This document shows, in pieces, positions 50,132 to 59,129 of a DNA stretch of 64,000 nucleotides. The position numbers were made by a program, and so were the translations under genes. The notes below the pieces were generated by a model. It did no database searches. It worked only from the letters and a program-made list of their open reading frames with translations, and was not told the DNA's origin. This DNA is from Niallia alba (GTDB lineage Bacteria > Bacillota > Bacilli > Bacillales > Cytobacillaceae), in NCBI RefSeq assembly GCF_012933555.1, contig NZ_JABBPK010000001.1:2644001-2708000 (forward strand), read 5' to 3'. Every line of letters begins with the position of its first letter. The stretch's first letter is position 1.

Positions 50132-50591
50132 TTTATATTTCACTCGATTTCAAAAATCCTCATGTTTTAAAATATTTATATTACAACACTAGTGTTGCAT
50201 TAATTTATTTTTACTATTAAAAATACTCAAAATGTTCAATTTTATTATTTTATGCAAAGAAAAAGTCCTTTATAATGGATAAGTCAGGTGGTAACCCGTC
50301 CAAATCCACTAAAAAAGGACCAACTCATGGACAAGATTACACGAAAAACTTCATTTGGACAATGGTTTTCACCAATAAATCTTCAACTTTTTGAAGAAAC
50401 CGTGAAAACGTTGAAATTAGATTACTATACGAAAAAACTAAAAACAGACTCATTTCTAAAATTACTCCTTTTTGCACAGCTACAAGAAGTCGAAGATTAA
50501 GTCCGTATAATTGTGTAAAAAGAAAAGAGTCAAATTAATTCCTTTTGGCAACAATGTTATCAGTGACGAAAACAGTGTGGAGGAATTAATT

Positions 50592-51761
50592 ATGACTCAT
50601 TTACAGTTTAACCTAAATATTAACGATTTAAAAGAATCCGTTATGAATTCTGATATTGATGCAGTAATAAAAGCGTCCATTGTGTTGGTGTTAAATGAAT
50701 TCATGGAACAAGAACGGGATGATCATCTACAAGCTGATCCATACAAACGTACCATAAATCGAAAAGACTACCGTAACGGTTATTATGAACGAGATTTATT
50801 ACTAAGCATCGGAAAGATTACTCTAAGAGTTCCACGAACACGGAATGGTGATTTTTCAACCAGTGTTTTTGAACGCTATGCTAGATGTGACCAAGCTTTT
50901 GTATTGGCTATGCTTGAAATGGTAGTGAATGGTGTTTCTACAAGAAAAGTTAAAAATATTGTGGAACAACTGTGTGGAGAAACGGTCTCCAAATCATTCG
51001 TATCTAGTTTAACGGAGAAGCTTGATCCAATCGTCAATCAGTGGGCGAATAGGCCGCTTAACACCATGTATTATCCTTATATATTTGTAGATGCCATGTA
51101 CATCAAGGTGAGGGAAAATCAACGGGTTGTATCAAAGGCTGTCTATATCGCAACGGCGATAAATAGTGACAATCAAAGAGAAATACTCGGCTTAAAAGTG
51201 GATCATACAGAAAGTTATGAAGCTTGGGGAAGGTTCTTTCAGTATTTACTATCTCGTGGACTGCAATCACCAAAAATGATTATATCGGATGCCCACAAAG
51301 GGCTTAAAAAGGTAATAGCGGAAGAGTTTTTAGGAACTACCTGGCAACGCTGCACAGTACATTTTAAAAGAAACCTCTTTGATCAGCTACCTAAAAAGAA
51401 TATGGAAGAAGTAAAGTTATCTATAAAGAGAATATTTGAAGTAGCTAGTGTGCATGAAGCTAGAAAATATAAACAAATATTTATAGAGCAGTATGGAGGA
51501 AATGGAAAGCTAGAAAAAGTAATAGGGATTCTCGATGAAGGATTTGAGGATGCCATACAATATTTAAATGAGGAAACCCATTACCACAAGCACATTCGCA
51601 GTACAAACTCACTAGAAAGAATAAACGAAGAAGTGAGAAGACGAGAAAAAGTAATAAGAATATTTCCTAACACCCAATCAGCATTTCGATTAATCGGAGC
51701 TGTGTTAATGGACTATGAAGAAATACTAAGCAAAAGAAAATTACCTGTGAGCAATAAATAG
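50592..51761 (+). CDS. IS256-family (Mutator-type) transposase
   Basis: 389 residues. DDE residues are visible in FVDAMYIKVRE, IISDAHKGLKK and STNSLERINEE; CTVHFKRNLFDQLPKK is the family signature. ATG 50592 after GGAGGAATTAAT is preferred over the frame from 50511. Complete. Confidence 0.94.
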   Translation: MTHLQFNLNINDLKESVMNSDIDAVIKASIVLVLNEFMEQERDDHLQADPYKRTINRKDYRNGYYERDLLLSIGKITLRVPRTRNGDFSTSVFERYARCDQAFVLAMLEMVVNGVSTRKVKNIVEQLCGETVSKSFVSSLTEKLDPIVNQWANRPLNTMYYPYIFVDAMYIKVRENQRVVSKAVYIATAINSDNQREILGLKVDHTESYEAWGRFFQYLLSRGLQSPKMIISDAHKGLKKVIAEEFLGTTWQRCTVHFKRNLFDQLPKKNMEEVKLSIKRIFEVASVHEARKYKQIFIEQYGGNGKLEKVIGILDEGFEDAIQYLNEETHYHKHIRSTNSLERINEEVRRREKVIRIFPNTQSAFRLIGAVLMDYEEILSKRKLPVSNK

Positions 51762-51777
51762 GAGCGAAGCGCGCGAA

Positions 51778-51819
51778 TTTTTGGTATCAAGAAGGGGTAC
51801 CCCTTCTTGATACCAAAAA
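51778..51819. repeat. Perfect 42-bp palindrome at the end of the IS256 element
   Basis: Twenty-one-bp arms meet at GGGGTACCCC with no loop; T5 and A5 at the outer ends. GAGCGAAGCGCGCG lies just upstream. Compare the hairpin at 23496-23541. It probably terminates transcription from either side. Confidence 0.9.
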
Positions 51820-53091
51820 CAAAAGAACTGATGAACATCGTATGCCGAAGGAATGAATTTACACAATCTTATGGACTTGACTGAAGTCGAAAGTTTGCAT
51901 GAGCTAAGCGATTGTCTTTTCGACGACCAACTACAAAAAGGCATTGATCTTGATTCAATCAGTATTTCTCAGCTCTCACGCCGATTAAACGGTATAAATC
52001 CAGATTTATTTCAAAGGCTTTTCCTTGATTTAGTCGCACAAATTCATGCAAAAACACATTATACAAAGCTTATTATGCCGTTAAAAATCATTGATTCAAG
52101 CACATTGCCACTTAATTTGACCAATCATAAATGGGCAAAGTTCCGCAAAACAAAAGCGGGTGTCAAGTTGCATTTGAGACTTGTGTTTATGGAAAAAGGG
52201 AGTTCCTATCCTGAAAAGGCTGTTTTAACAACGGCAAAAGAACATGATCGTGGTCAGCTTGAAATCATGGTTGATGATAAAGAATGCATGTATGTGTTTG
52301 ACCGTGGCTACCTAGATTACGAGCGCTTTGACCGAATGACAGATGATGGTTACTTTTTTCTTTCAAGGCTACGGAAAAACGCAGTCATACGGGAAGTTTA
52401 TAATTTTAAACTACCCGAGAATTCAGCTGTTTTGTCAGATCAAATGGTGTTGATTGGTACGACTCAAAACCGTGCTGAAAATTACTTTCGTCTTCTAAAA
52501 GTGATGGATTCAAAAGGAAATGAACTGCATTTAATTACCAATCGTTTTGATTTGAGTGCCGAAGAAATTTCAGAGATGTACAAATCACGGTGGGCAATTG
52601 AGTTGTTCTTTAAATGGATCAAACAGCATCTCAGCATCAAAAAGTTCTACGGTCAAAGTGAATGGGCGATTCAAAACCAAGTGTTTATCGCACTGATTGT
52701 TTTTTGCCTACATGTTCTCGTACAACTTGAAACAAGAAGTAAGCGAAAAACCTTACAAATTAGCCGTTATTTAAGGGCTGCATTGTGGAAACCAGCCCAT
52801 ATCTGGCTTCGAAAGATTGAAGGGAAAGCCATCCCTTAATAAGCAAATTGTTGTTGTCGCACAAGTCTAATTGTAAAAAAAAAACCAAATGGATGGAGCC
52901 ACCTTTGAATAGGTATTTACCTTTTTGGCTCTAAACAAGGAGGATAATGAGACTGAAAATTGCGACAATATTTATGCAACACTAGTGAATAAAAATATAA
53001 TTCGAATTTTAAAAACTTTCTATGAATAAATATTTCTATCTTCAAACATTCTAAGAAAGGTTTCAAAAAAAAATAATAGGAGGTGTTATTC

Positions 53092-53298
53092 ATGACAGTC
53101 ATAAATGACGTTAAAACAGCTTTAGCCGGATTAAAAAGCGCTCAAGCTAGCTTTGAAACATTTGCTCTTAGTACAGATAATGAACAAGCGAAGCAGCTTT
53201 ACCAAGATGCTGCTAAACAAACCCAATCGGTTTTACAAAGCGTTGAACCACGCGTTCAACAAATCGAACAAGAAGAACCTCAATACAAACAACAATAA
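53092..53298 (+). CDS. DUF1657 protein
   Basis: 68 residues, helical (MTVINDVKTALAGLKSAQASFE ... AKQTQSVLQSVEPRVQQIEQEEPQY). ATG 53092 has AGGAGGTG upstream. DUF1657 genes occur in mobile spoVA-type operons of Bacillus, next to YhcN/YlaJ lipoprotein and spoVA genes, and here too a YhcN/YlaJ-like fragment follows. Linked to spore properties by context; molecular role unknown. Confidence 0.88.
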   Translation: MTVINDVKTALAGLKSAQASFETFALSTDNEQAKQLYQDAAKQTQSVLQSVEPRVQQIEQEEPQYKQQ

Positions 53299-53309
53299 TT
53301 AAAAAGACA

Positions 53310-53342
53310 AAAAAGGTTGGTCGAGTAAACCAACCTTTTTTA
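53310..53342 (+). terminator. Terminator of the DUF1657 gene
   Basis: AAAAAGGTTGG pairs with CCAACCTTTTT. Confidence 0.88.
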
Positions 53343-53380
53343 CTCTCTCAATAATGGATAAAACACAGAGGTGATTTTTC

Positions 53381-53508
53381 ATGATATATAAAATAAAACA
53401 AATTAAAGATCAGTCTTTTAGTATTAACGGTTATCGGAATAGAATCAGGATGTAACGGAAGCCAGAATCAGTTGGGTGAAAATAATAACGATTTAAGTAT
53501 TTCACAGG
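53381..53508 (+). pseudogene. YhcN/YlaJ-type lipoprotein, 5' fragment
   Basis: AGAGGTGA and ATG 53381 open a short frame, MIYKIKQIKDQ, which is then frameshifted; the next frame reads LLVLTVIGIESGCNGSQNQL, a lipoprotein signal with lipobox ESGC, followed by GENNNDLSISQV. The sequence changes abruptly at about 53508 into minus-strand Tn3 transposase. The DUF1657 then YhcN/YlaJ order is that of mobile spoVA operons. Confidence 0.7.
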
Positions 53509-54430
53509 TACATACAAGCTTTCTTTTTCGATTCTTAACACGTTTTTTCATTGACATCAACAAACCCTTACGGAAATCGCGTAAAAACTCTTTTTCGACT
53601 TTTCGTTCTGCACGAGCTCCAATACGATTAACAATCTGAATAATAAGTTCCACTAAATTATCCGTTATTTCTCTTCCTCTACACCAGAAGAAAGCTGCTA
53701 ATAACGTGTATCGGATAGAGTCGGGATGCCTGCGTAATTCTCGAATATCTTCAGAGACGGCACGTTGTCTATATGATCGGATCATTTTAGGTGGTATCCC
53801 ATTAAACAAGTCATAAGGAAGTTGTATATTCCTTACGGTTCGTAGCTTTGCGATTTCTTGTAATAAACTATCTAATCCGATTCTTCCAGGATCAGATACA
53901 AGTTCTCGAAAACTAAGAATGGTTTCATTCTCTTCTAATAGTTCTGTATGGGAGCAGGTGCGTATAAAGGCATCTAATTGGGTTTTGGAATGTTCTGAAA
54001 GCTGCATGAAAATGGTGTGTGAAATATGTTCTTCATATTGACGAATAGCTGATTTAATATTTCGTTCTAGTTGGTAATGAGTCGGAGGAATAAGCTGTTG
54101 TTGTCTGAGGTGGTGAAGGACATGTTCTCGAACCCGGTCCATTTGCATTTCTTGAGGTAAAATGTTCGTTTGTAGTCATAACTTTATTTGTCCCATATCT
54201 TCAGATGTACTCTCTCGAAACCCCATAAATTCCCGGATTTGAGCACGGTGATATTTTATAGAGCGTCCATTCCAATCATATTCTTGAAAGGAATCTGCAG
54301 GTACTCCTACTTGCTTTGCAACGTATTCAATAATATCTTGATTTATTTCCTGCCTTCCTTTTGGAAAACGACCCTGGTATTGAAAAAATTTTAGGGAAAC
54401 AGCAAATCCAAGTCGTGTACTTCTTTAATT
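53509..54430 (-). pseudogene. Second Tn3-family transposase fragment (N-terminal)
   Basis: The minus strand reads RLGFAVSLKFFQYQGRFP, DIIEYVAKQVGVP and IREFMGFRESTSED, then after one stop (about 54180) REHVLHHLRQQQLIPPTHYQLER and on to GARAERKVEKEFLRDF: the N-terminal DUF4158 region of a Tn3 transposase, different in sequence from the tnpA at 37798-40751. Both ends are abrupt. Bases 54430-54540 hold a short unexplained coding-like remnant. Confidence 0.85.
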
Positions 54431-54549
54431 ATTACTTTGCCCCTGGTTACAGCAACGCTGGTACTGGGCCTAAAAACCAAGTATTCTTATTTTATAAACA
54501 AGGACATAAATGCATTCTTTTTTTCATACTGTATTTTTGAGGTGGAAAA

Positions 54550-54993
54550 ATGACAAGAGTAGCTTACCGAAATGCAGACGTCGATTTAATGGCAAGGATG
54601 ATGAGAGCAGAAGCTGAAGGCGAAGGACCACAAGGAATGCTATATGTTGGAAATGTCATTGTTAACCGTGTTGTAGCAGATTGTGCTGACTTTAAGGAAT
54701 TAAGAACAATTAGAGATGTCATTTTTCACGTACAAGGAGGAAATTACTCTTTTGAAGCTGTTCAAAAAGGTAATGTATTTTATCAAAGAGCAAGAGAATC
54801 TGAAAGAAGATTAGCAAGAAAGAATTTGGAATATTGGAGAGATCACCCAGCGAAATATGCTCTTTGGTACTTTAATCCATATGGTCCGTGTCCTCCAACA
54901 TGGTATGACCAACCTTTTACTGGTCAATTTAAACAACATTGTTTTTATGAACCAGCGCTTGGAACATGTGAAAGCGTTTATAGTCCTCGTTGA
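54550..54993 (+). CDS. cwlJ: Spore cortex-lytic cell wall hydrolase CwlJ
   Basis: 147 residues, close in length and sequence pattern to B. subtilis CwlJ: VDLMARMMRAEAEGEGPQGM, GNVIVNRV, FKELRTIRDVI, FYQRARESERRLARK, ALWYFNPYGPCPPTWY. CwlJ degrades spore cortex during germination and needs no signal peptide. GAGGTGG precedes ATG 54550. This copy lacks the usual gerQ neighbour and sits among mobile elements, so it may be an acquired extra copy. Confidence 0.93.
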   Translation: MTRVAYRNADVDLMARMMRAEAEGEGPQGMLYVGNVIVNRVVADCADFKELRTIRDVIFHVQGGNYSFEAVQKGNVFYQRARESERRLARKNLEYWRDHPAKYALWYFNPYGPCPPTWYDQPFTGQFKQHCFYEPALGTCESVYSPR

Positions 54994-55114
54994 GGAAAAG
55001 ATTCGAATATTTATAAAAACTAAAATAAACTTTTTAGTAACCGTATTTACCTAAGAAAGATTGTAAAATACTAACTTAACTAAAAGGTACATTAATTGAG
55101 TAAGCAGCAAAAAA

Positions 55115-55136
55115 GGATCTTCTTACTGGAAGATCC
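55115..55136 (-). terminator. Terminator overlapping the end of the YlxY-like gene
   Basis: GGATCTTC pairs with GAAGATCC; on the minus strand a T6 run follows. The gene's stop lies in the loop. Confidence 0.8.
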
Positions 55137-55908
55137 TCAGAGGGTTTGTCAAACCGCTGGGAGGTGCGAACCACTTCGGTTTTATGCCAATGGTTTCTTC
55201 AATGAGAGCATTCGTCTTTTCTAACTCTTGTATGGTATCACTTTTAGATCGCTTCTTAAGATCTAGATGACTATAAGCATGATTTCCAATTTCATGGCCT
55301 TCCCGATAGATCATCTTAGCTAGGTCAGGATTCTTTTTAACCCAGCTACCATCGAAAAAAAATGTCGCCTTGACCTTGGATTCCTTTAGTGTGGTAAGGA
55401 TCGTTGGAATGTACTCATTACCCCAAGCAACATTTATTAATAACGCCACCATAGGCTTTTCTGGATTTCCTTTATAAATCGGGATGGGTGCTAGATTTTC
55501 TAAATGGACATTTGGAGGTTTTTCCTTATAAACAACTTTGTTTTTGTGAAAATTACCATCTGATTTCATTTTTTTATAACTAGATTCAATATCTACATCC
55601 AATCCATTGTATCCAGGAATTGCCTTCCACACTCTATCGACTTTTGCATCAATCGGTTCAATTTTATGTTCCTCTCTATACACTTTAATTTCTTTGTAAA
55701 GTTCATCATTTTTCTCCTTTAAGGCTGCTGTACCAGAGCCAATAGTATTAAATGGTCCAATAAGATCCGTAATTGTTAAAATGAAAGTACTTAAAAACAC
55801 TATTAGTATTAGCGAATTTTTTTCCTCATAAAACTCCTCCGCAATATAAACTAATAATTTTAAAATACCCATCAACAATAGACTTATGTAATTAAAAAAA
55901 ACAATCAT
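55123..55908 (-). CDS. YlxY/PdaB-like polysaccharide deacetylase, C-terminally short
   Basis: 261 residues: an N-terminal membrane segment, linker, then a NodB fold with VALLINVAWGNEYIPTIL (Asn where active enzymes have catalytic Asp, as in YlxY-type proteins), ATFFFDGSWVKKNPDLAK, and GHEIGNHAYSHLDL. The chain ends at WFAPPSGLTNPLRIFQ, at the motif that normally precedes another ~60 residues, so it is likely truncated. No clear ribosome binding site. Related genes act in sporulation. Confidence 0.78.
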   Translation of the reverse strand: MIVFFNYISLLLMGILKLLVYIAEEFYEEKNSLILIVFLSTFILTITDLIGPFNTIGSGTAALKEKNDELYKEIKVYREEHKIEPIDAKVDRVWKAIPGYNGLDVDIESSYKKMKSDGNFHKNKVVYKEKPPNVHLENLAPIPIYKGNPEKPMVALLINVAWGNEYIPTILTTLKESKVKATFFFDGSWVKKNPDLAKMIYREGHEIGNHAYSHLDLKKRSKSDTIQELEKTNALIEETIGIKPKWFAPPSGLTNPLRIFQ

Positions 55909-56034
55909 AACACTAATCTTATAGGCTTATTATTCCCATCCCATTAACTACACCGTAGGAAAAATCGGCTTTCTTCATGTCGATATTGCTTAGCGTATGT
56001 TTCCACGTTTGTTGTTGGGACTCTCAATAAAAAA

Positions 56035-56604
56035 TTATTTTCCTTTAATTAAGGATGTTATTAAACCCACAGAGGTAATAGCTATACATGAATAAATGAA
56101 GGTATCTAATTTTAATAAAGCCAGACATGCCAACACAATAATTCCATCTATCAGTATGATTACAAGTGCAATATTTAACGAAAAAGTTTCAGAAATAATT
56201 TCAGCTAGTAAGTCAGTTCCTCCAGTGCTTGTCTTATATCGCAGCATTAGACCAACACCAACTCCAATTATTGCACCTCCAATTAGTGCGCTTGCAAGTT
56301 GGGGAATAAAAAATTGAGAACGAAGAGGAACAAGTAAATCAATAAATAAGGACGAAACCAATAAGCCTTGCAAACTACTAAAAAAATACTCTTTTTTATT
56401 TATTGAGGAAAATATACAAATAGGGATACTTAACCCCACCATTATAATACCAGTTGGAAATTTAAAAAAATAATGAAGTAATAGTGCGATCCCAAGGATT
56501 CCACCATCTATTAAATGATGAGGAACTAGAAACCCATTCACACCAACTCCTAATAACAGACTTCCAATAAGAGTAGCTATTAATTTCTGAAAAATAACAA
56601 TCAC
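56035..56604 (-). CDS. YitT-family membrane protein (short form)
   Basis: 189 residues with five or six transmembrane segments; NGFLVPHHLIDGGILGIALLLHY and GLMLRYKTSTGGTDLLAEI are the YitT/DUF161 signatures. It lacks the C-terminal cytosolic DUF2179 domain of full-length relatives. Function unknown. It is followed at 55958-56030 by a segment also seen at 49005-49075. Confidence 0.85.
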   Translation of the reverse strand: MIVIFQKLIATLIGSLLLGVGVNGFLVPHHLIDGGILGIALLLHYFFKFPTGIIMVGLSIPICIFSSINKKEYFFSSLQGLLVSSLFIDLLVPLRSQFFIPQLASALIGGAIIGVGVGLMLRYKTSTGGTDLLAEIISETFSLNIALVIILIDGIIVLACLALLKLDTFIYSCIAITSVGLITSLIKGK

Positions 56605-57023
56605 CTTTTCTCATTTTTAATCTAATAATATGTCGGGGTTTTAAGGTTAAGAATAAGAATGCAGAGGAAAAATTAAATATATTAGGGAATACTTCATTTA
56701 TTAGGGGATAATCGCCTCCACTTTCCCCCTTTCTTAAAAGGCATTAAAGTATCTAAAGAAAGTAATTCTTTAGGTACTTTAATGCTCCGAAATCCCATAA
56801 GTAAAAAATAATTTAAACTTCAGTAAAGTTACTATTACTCCCTTGATCCCATATATATATAAATCCCTTTTTAGTTCACTCCGTTTTTTTATTTATTGTG
56901 TAATAAGGTAAGTTTCCTTGAGCTGACGAAATAATTCGTGCAAAACTAAAATCATTTATGTTTATTTCCTTTATAGGCAAGTTAAATTATTTAAATTAAT
57001 GAGATGTGACTGCTAGAATAAAG
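56605..57023. other. Intergenic with a strong 20-bp hairpin
   Basis: GCATTAAAGTATCTAAAGAA (56741-56760) pairs along its full length with 56766-56785 (one G-U), 5-nt loop, no T run. Otherwise no gene seen between yitT and the IS21 element. Confidence 0.75.
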
Positions 57024-57140
57024 TGTACAGTTTTTGCTTGATAAGATGAAACGCTTATTTACCCAAATATACCAGCAAAAAATATCAACCTATCACTGTA
57101 AAATGATCATAGTTCATACTTGCAGTGGAGGTTAGCGAAG

Positions 57141-58703
57141 GTGGATAAGTGGGAAATGTACATGGAGATAAAGCAATTATTAAAGCAAGGATTTAGTCAG
57201 ACAAAGATAGCTGAAAAGTTAGGGGTTTCTCGAACAACTGTTTACAGGCACTTAAAGAGATCTCCTTCGGAGATGGCGGAATGGGTTGATTCTCTTCAGT
57301 ATAAAAAGAAAAAATTAGATCCATATAAAGAACTGATTTTATCTTGGTTGAGAATGCATCCGGATATGTCAGCAGCACAAGTTTATGATTGGCTTTTAGA
57401 GAAATATAAAGATCTAACTGTTGGAGAAAGTACAGTAAGAACATATGTAAAAGCATTAAGAGAAGAATACAAAATAAATAAGGAAACATCTCCTCGAATG
57501 TATGAGGCAATTCCTGATCCCCCAATGGGAGAACAAATGCAAGTAGATTTTGGTCATACGAGACAAAAAACTGTTGATAATAAGGAAGCCAAACTCAACT
57601 TTATAGCTTTTGTCTTATCACATTCTAGACAAAAGTATAAAGAGTGGTTGGATAGACCATTTACAACACGGGATGTTATACAAGCCCATGAGAACGCGTT
57701 TAAATGGTATGGAGGAATGACCAATGAGATCGTTTATGACCAAGATAGTTTAATTGTTGTTAGCGAAAATGGTGGAGATCTAATTTTAACTAAAGAATTT
57801 CAGCAGTATAGAGAATCCAGAGGAATAAACCTTCGGGTTTGTAGAAAAGCTGACCCTGAGAGTAAGGGAAGAATAGAAAATGTAGTTGGATTTATCAAAC
57901 AAAACTATGCCAAACATAGAGTGTTTCATAACATCGACTCTTGGAATGAGCAAGGATGGGAATGGCTGAACAGAACGGGTAACTATAAAATACACAATAC
58001 AACAAAAAAGAGACCATTCGAAGTGTTCCTCCTGGAAAAGCAACACTTAAAACCAGTCTCCCAAAATATAGATATTCAAAATAACTATGAGATAAGTATA
58101 GCAAGATGTGTTCATAAGGACAATACTATTCGTTACCAATCTAATCGGTACTCTCTTCCACTTGGAACTTATAACAAATATGAAAAAGTATGTATCAAGG
58201 AAACGGAGACTAAAGAATTAGTTATTTATATACCTGATACTGGCGAAATTATTGCAAAACATTCAATTCCCGAAGGGAAAGGGATGTTAATAAAAGATAA
58301 AAAACATAGTAGGGATCGTACAAAAGGTGTTGGAGCATTCATTAATACAGTGGCTGAGAGATTTGAAGATAAAGAACTAGCCTTTAAATATTTAGAGAAG
58401 GTTAGGGAAAAAAATCCTCGTTACATTAAAGACCAGTTGCAAATCATCTTGCGCGAAACAAAAGGTATCGATAACGAAGTACTGACTAAAGCGTTAGCAG
58501 AGTGTTTAAAAAGGAAATTATACAGTGCAACTGATTTTGGCGATATCATTGCATATGTGAAACGTCAGCGCCAGGTACATGAAACAGTTATTGATAAAAA
58601 GAAAGAAGTTAAGAATTTGAACAGGCTATCAGAATGGGTTTTAGAAACAGAAGCATACAAAAGAAAAGTAGATACTTACACGGTTTTAATGGAGGTTGAA
58701 TAG
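57141..58703 (+). CDS. istA: IS21-family transposase IstA
   Basis: 520 residues from GTG 57141 (GGAGG upstream). N-terminal helix-turn-helix KQGFSQTKIAEKLGVSRTTVYRHL; DDE core with MQVDFGHTRQ, EIVYDQDSLIV and ESKGRIENVVGFIKQNYAKH. Intact. istB starts three bases after its stop. Confidence 0.94.
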   Translation: MDKWEMYMEIKQLLKQGFSQTKIAEKLGVSRTTVYRHLKRSPSEMAEWVDSLQYKKKKLDPYKELILSWLRMHPDMSAAQVYDWLLEKYKDLTVGESTVRTYVKALREEYKINKETSPRMYEAIPDPPMGEQMQVDFGHTRQKTVDNKEAKLNFIAFVLSHSRQKYKEWLDRPFTTRDVIQAHENAFKWYGGMTNEIVYDQDSLIVVSENGGDLILTKEFQQYRESRGINLRVCRKADPESKGRIENVVGFIKQNYAKHRVFHNIDSWNEQGWEWLNRTGNYKIHNTTKKRPFEVFLLEKQHLKPVSQNIDIQNNYEISIARCVHKDNTIRYQSNRYSLPLGTYNKYEKVCIKETETKELVIYIPDTGEIIAKHSIPEGKGMLIKDKKHSRDRTKGVGAFINTVAERFEDKELAFKYLEKVREKNPRYIKDQLQIILRETKGIDNEVLTKALAECLKRKLYSATDFGDIIAYVKRQRQVHETVIDKKKEVKNLNRLSEWVLETEAYKRKVDTYTVLMEVE

Positions 58704-59041
58704 CGATGAGCCAAATCCAACAATTACAAGACATAATGAAAGGGTTAAGACTCGTTGAAACTGCCAAGCATCTCCCCCATTTGATCAGAGAAGCTGAGCA
58801 AAAAGACCTTTCATTTACTCAATTCCTGTTAGATGTCACTTCTTATGAGCAAACTCGAAGAGAAGAAAAGCAACTAAACAACCGATTAAAGTGGGCAACT
58901 TTTCCTTTCAGCAAAACACTTGAGGAGTTTAATTTAAAAGAACAAAAGTCTTTAAGCAACAAACAACTAAATAGATTAAAAGATTTAACTTGGATAGAAC
59001 AGCTGTACAATTTGATTTTATTAGGGCCACCAGGTGTAGGT

Positions 59042-59125
59042 AATTATCGAAAGTTTATGCTTATGGAAAGACTCTAAACAATTTTCTACAATACTGTAGT
59101 TCCTTCATCTAAAATCTTTCCATAA
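59042..59125. repeat. Left end of the RIT element with paired binding-site-like motifs
   Basis: AATTATCGAAAG at the tip; TATGGAAAGA at 59062-59071 and its complement TCTTTCCATA at 59116-59125. The same arrangement is found at the other end. Confidence 0.8.
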
Positions 59126-59129
59126 CATT

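Larger units (their letters stand above)
50495..51882 (+). mobile_element. IS256-family insertion sequence inserted in the IS4 transposase
   Basis: 1,388 bp flanked by direct repeats GAAGTCGAA (50486-50494 and 51883-51891), a 9-bp target duplication. Inverted ends carry AAGTCC..AT..ATTGTGTAAA in both orientations. It contains one transposase gene and a perfect hairpin near its right end. Confidence 0.93.
50327..52839 (+). pseudogene. IS4-type transposase, split by insertion
   Basis: The 5' part starts at ATG 50327 (MDKITRKTSFGQWFSPIN) and runs to LQEVE at 50494; the 3' part resumes at 51883 with EVESLHELSDCLF and reads to 52839. Joining at the 9-bp duplication gives a continuous protein. Catalytic segments IIDSSTLPL, FDRGYLDYERFD and YKSRWAIELFFKWIKQHL (the YREK-like region) are intact. 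Confidence 0.92.
50187..52987 (+). mobile_element. IS4-type insertion sequence, interrupted
   Basis: Terminal inverted repeats CACTAGTGTTGCAT (50187-50200) and its complement (52974-52987) bound the element. The transposase is split by the IS256-type element at 50495-51882; without that insert it is about 1.4 kb. No clear target duplication outside. Confidence 0.8.

Noticed and set aside
54430..54549. Coding remnant reading FAPGYSNAGTGPKNQVFLF
   Set aside because: No start, no family match and only about 30 codons; it could be a fragment of a lost gene but cannot be supported.
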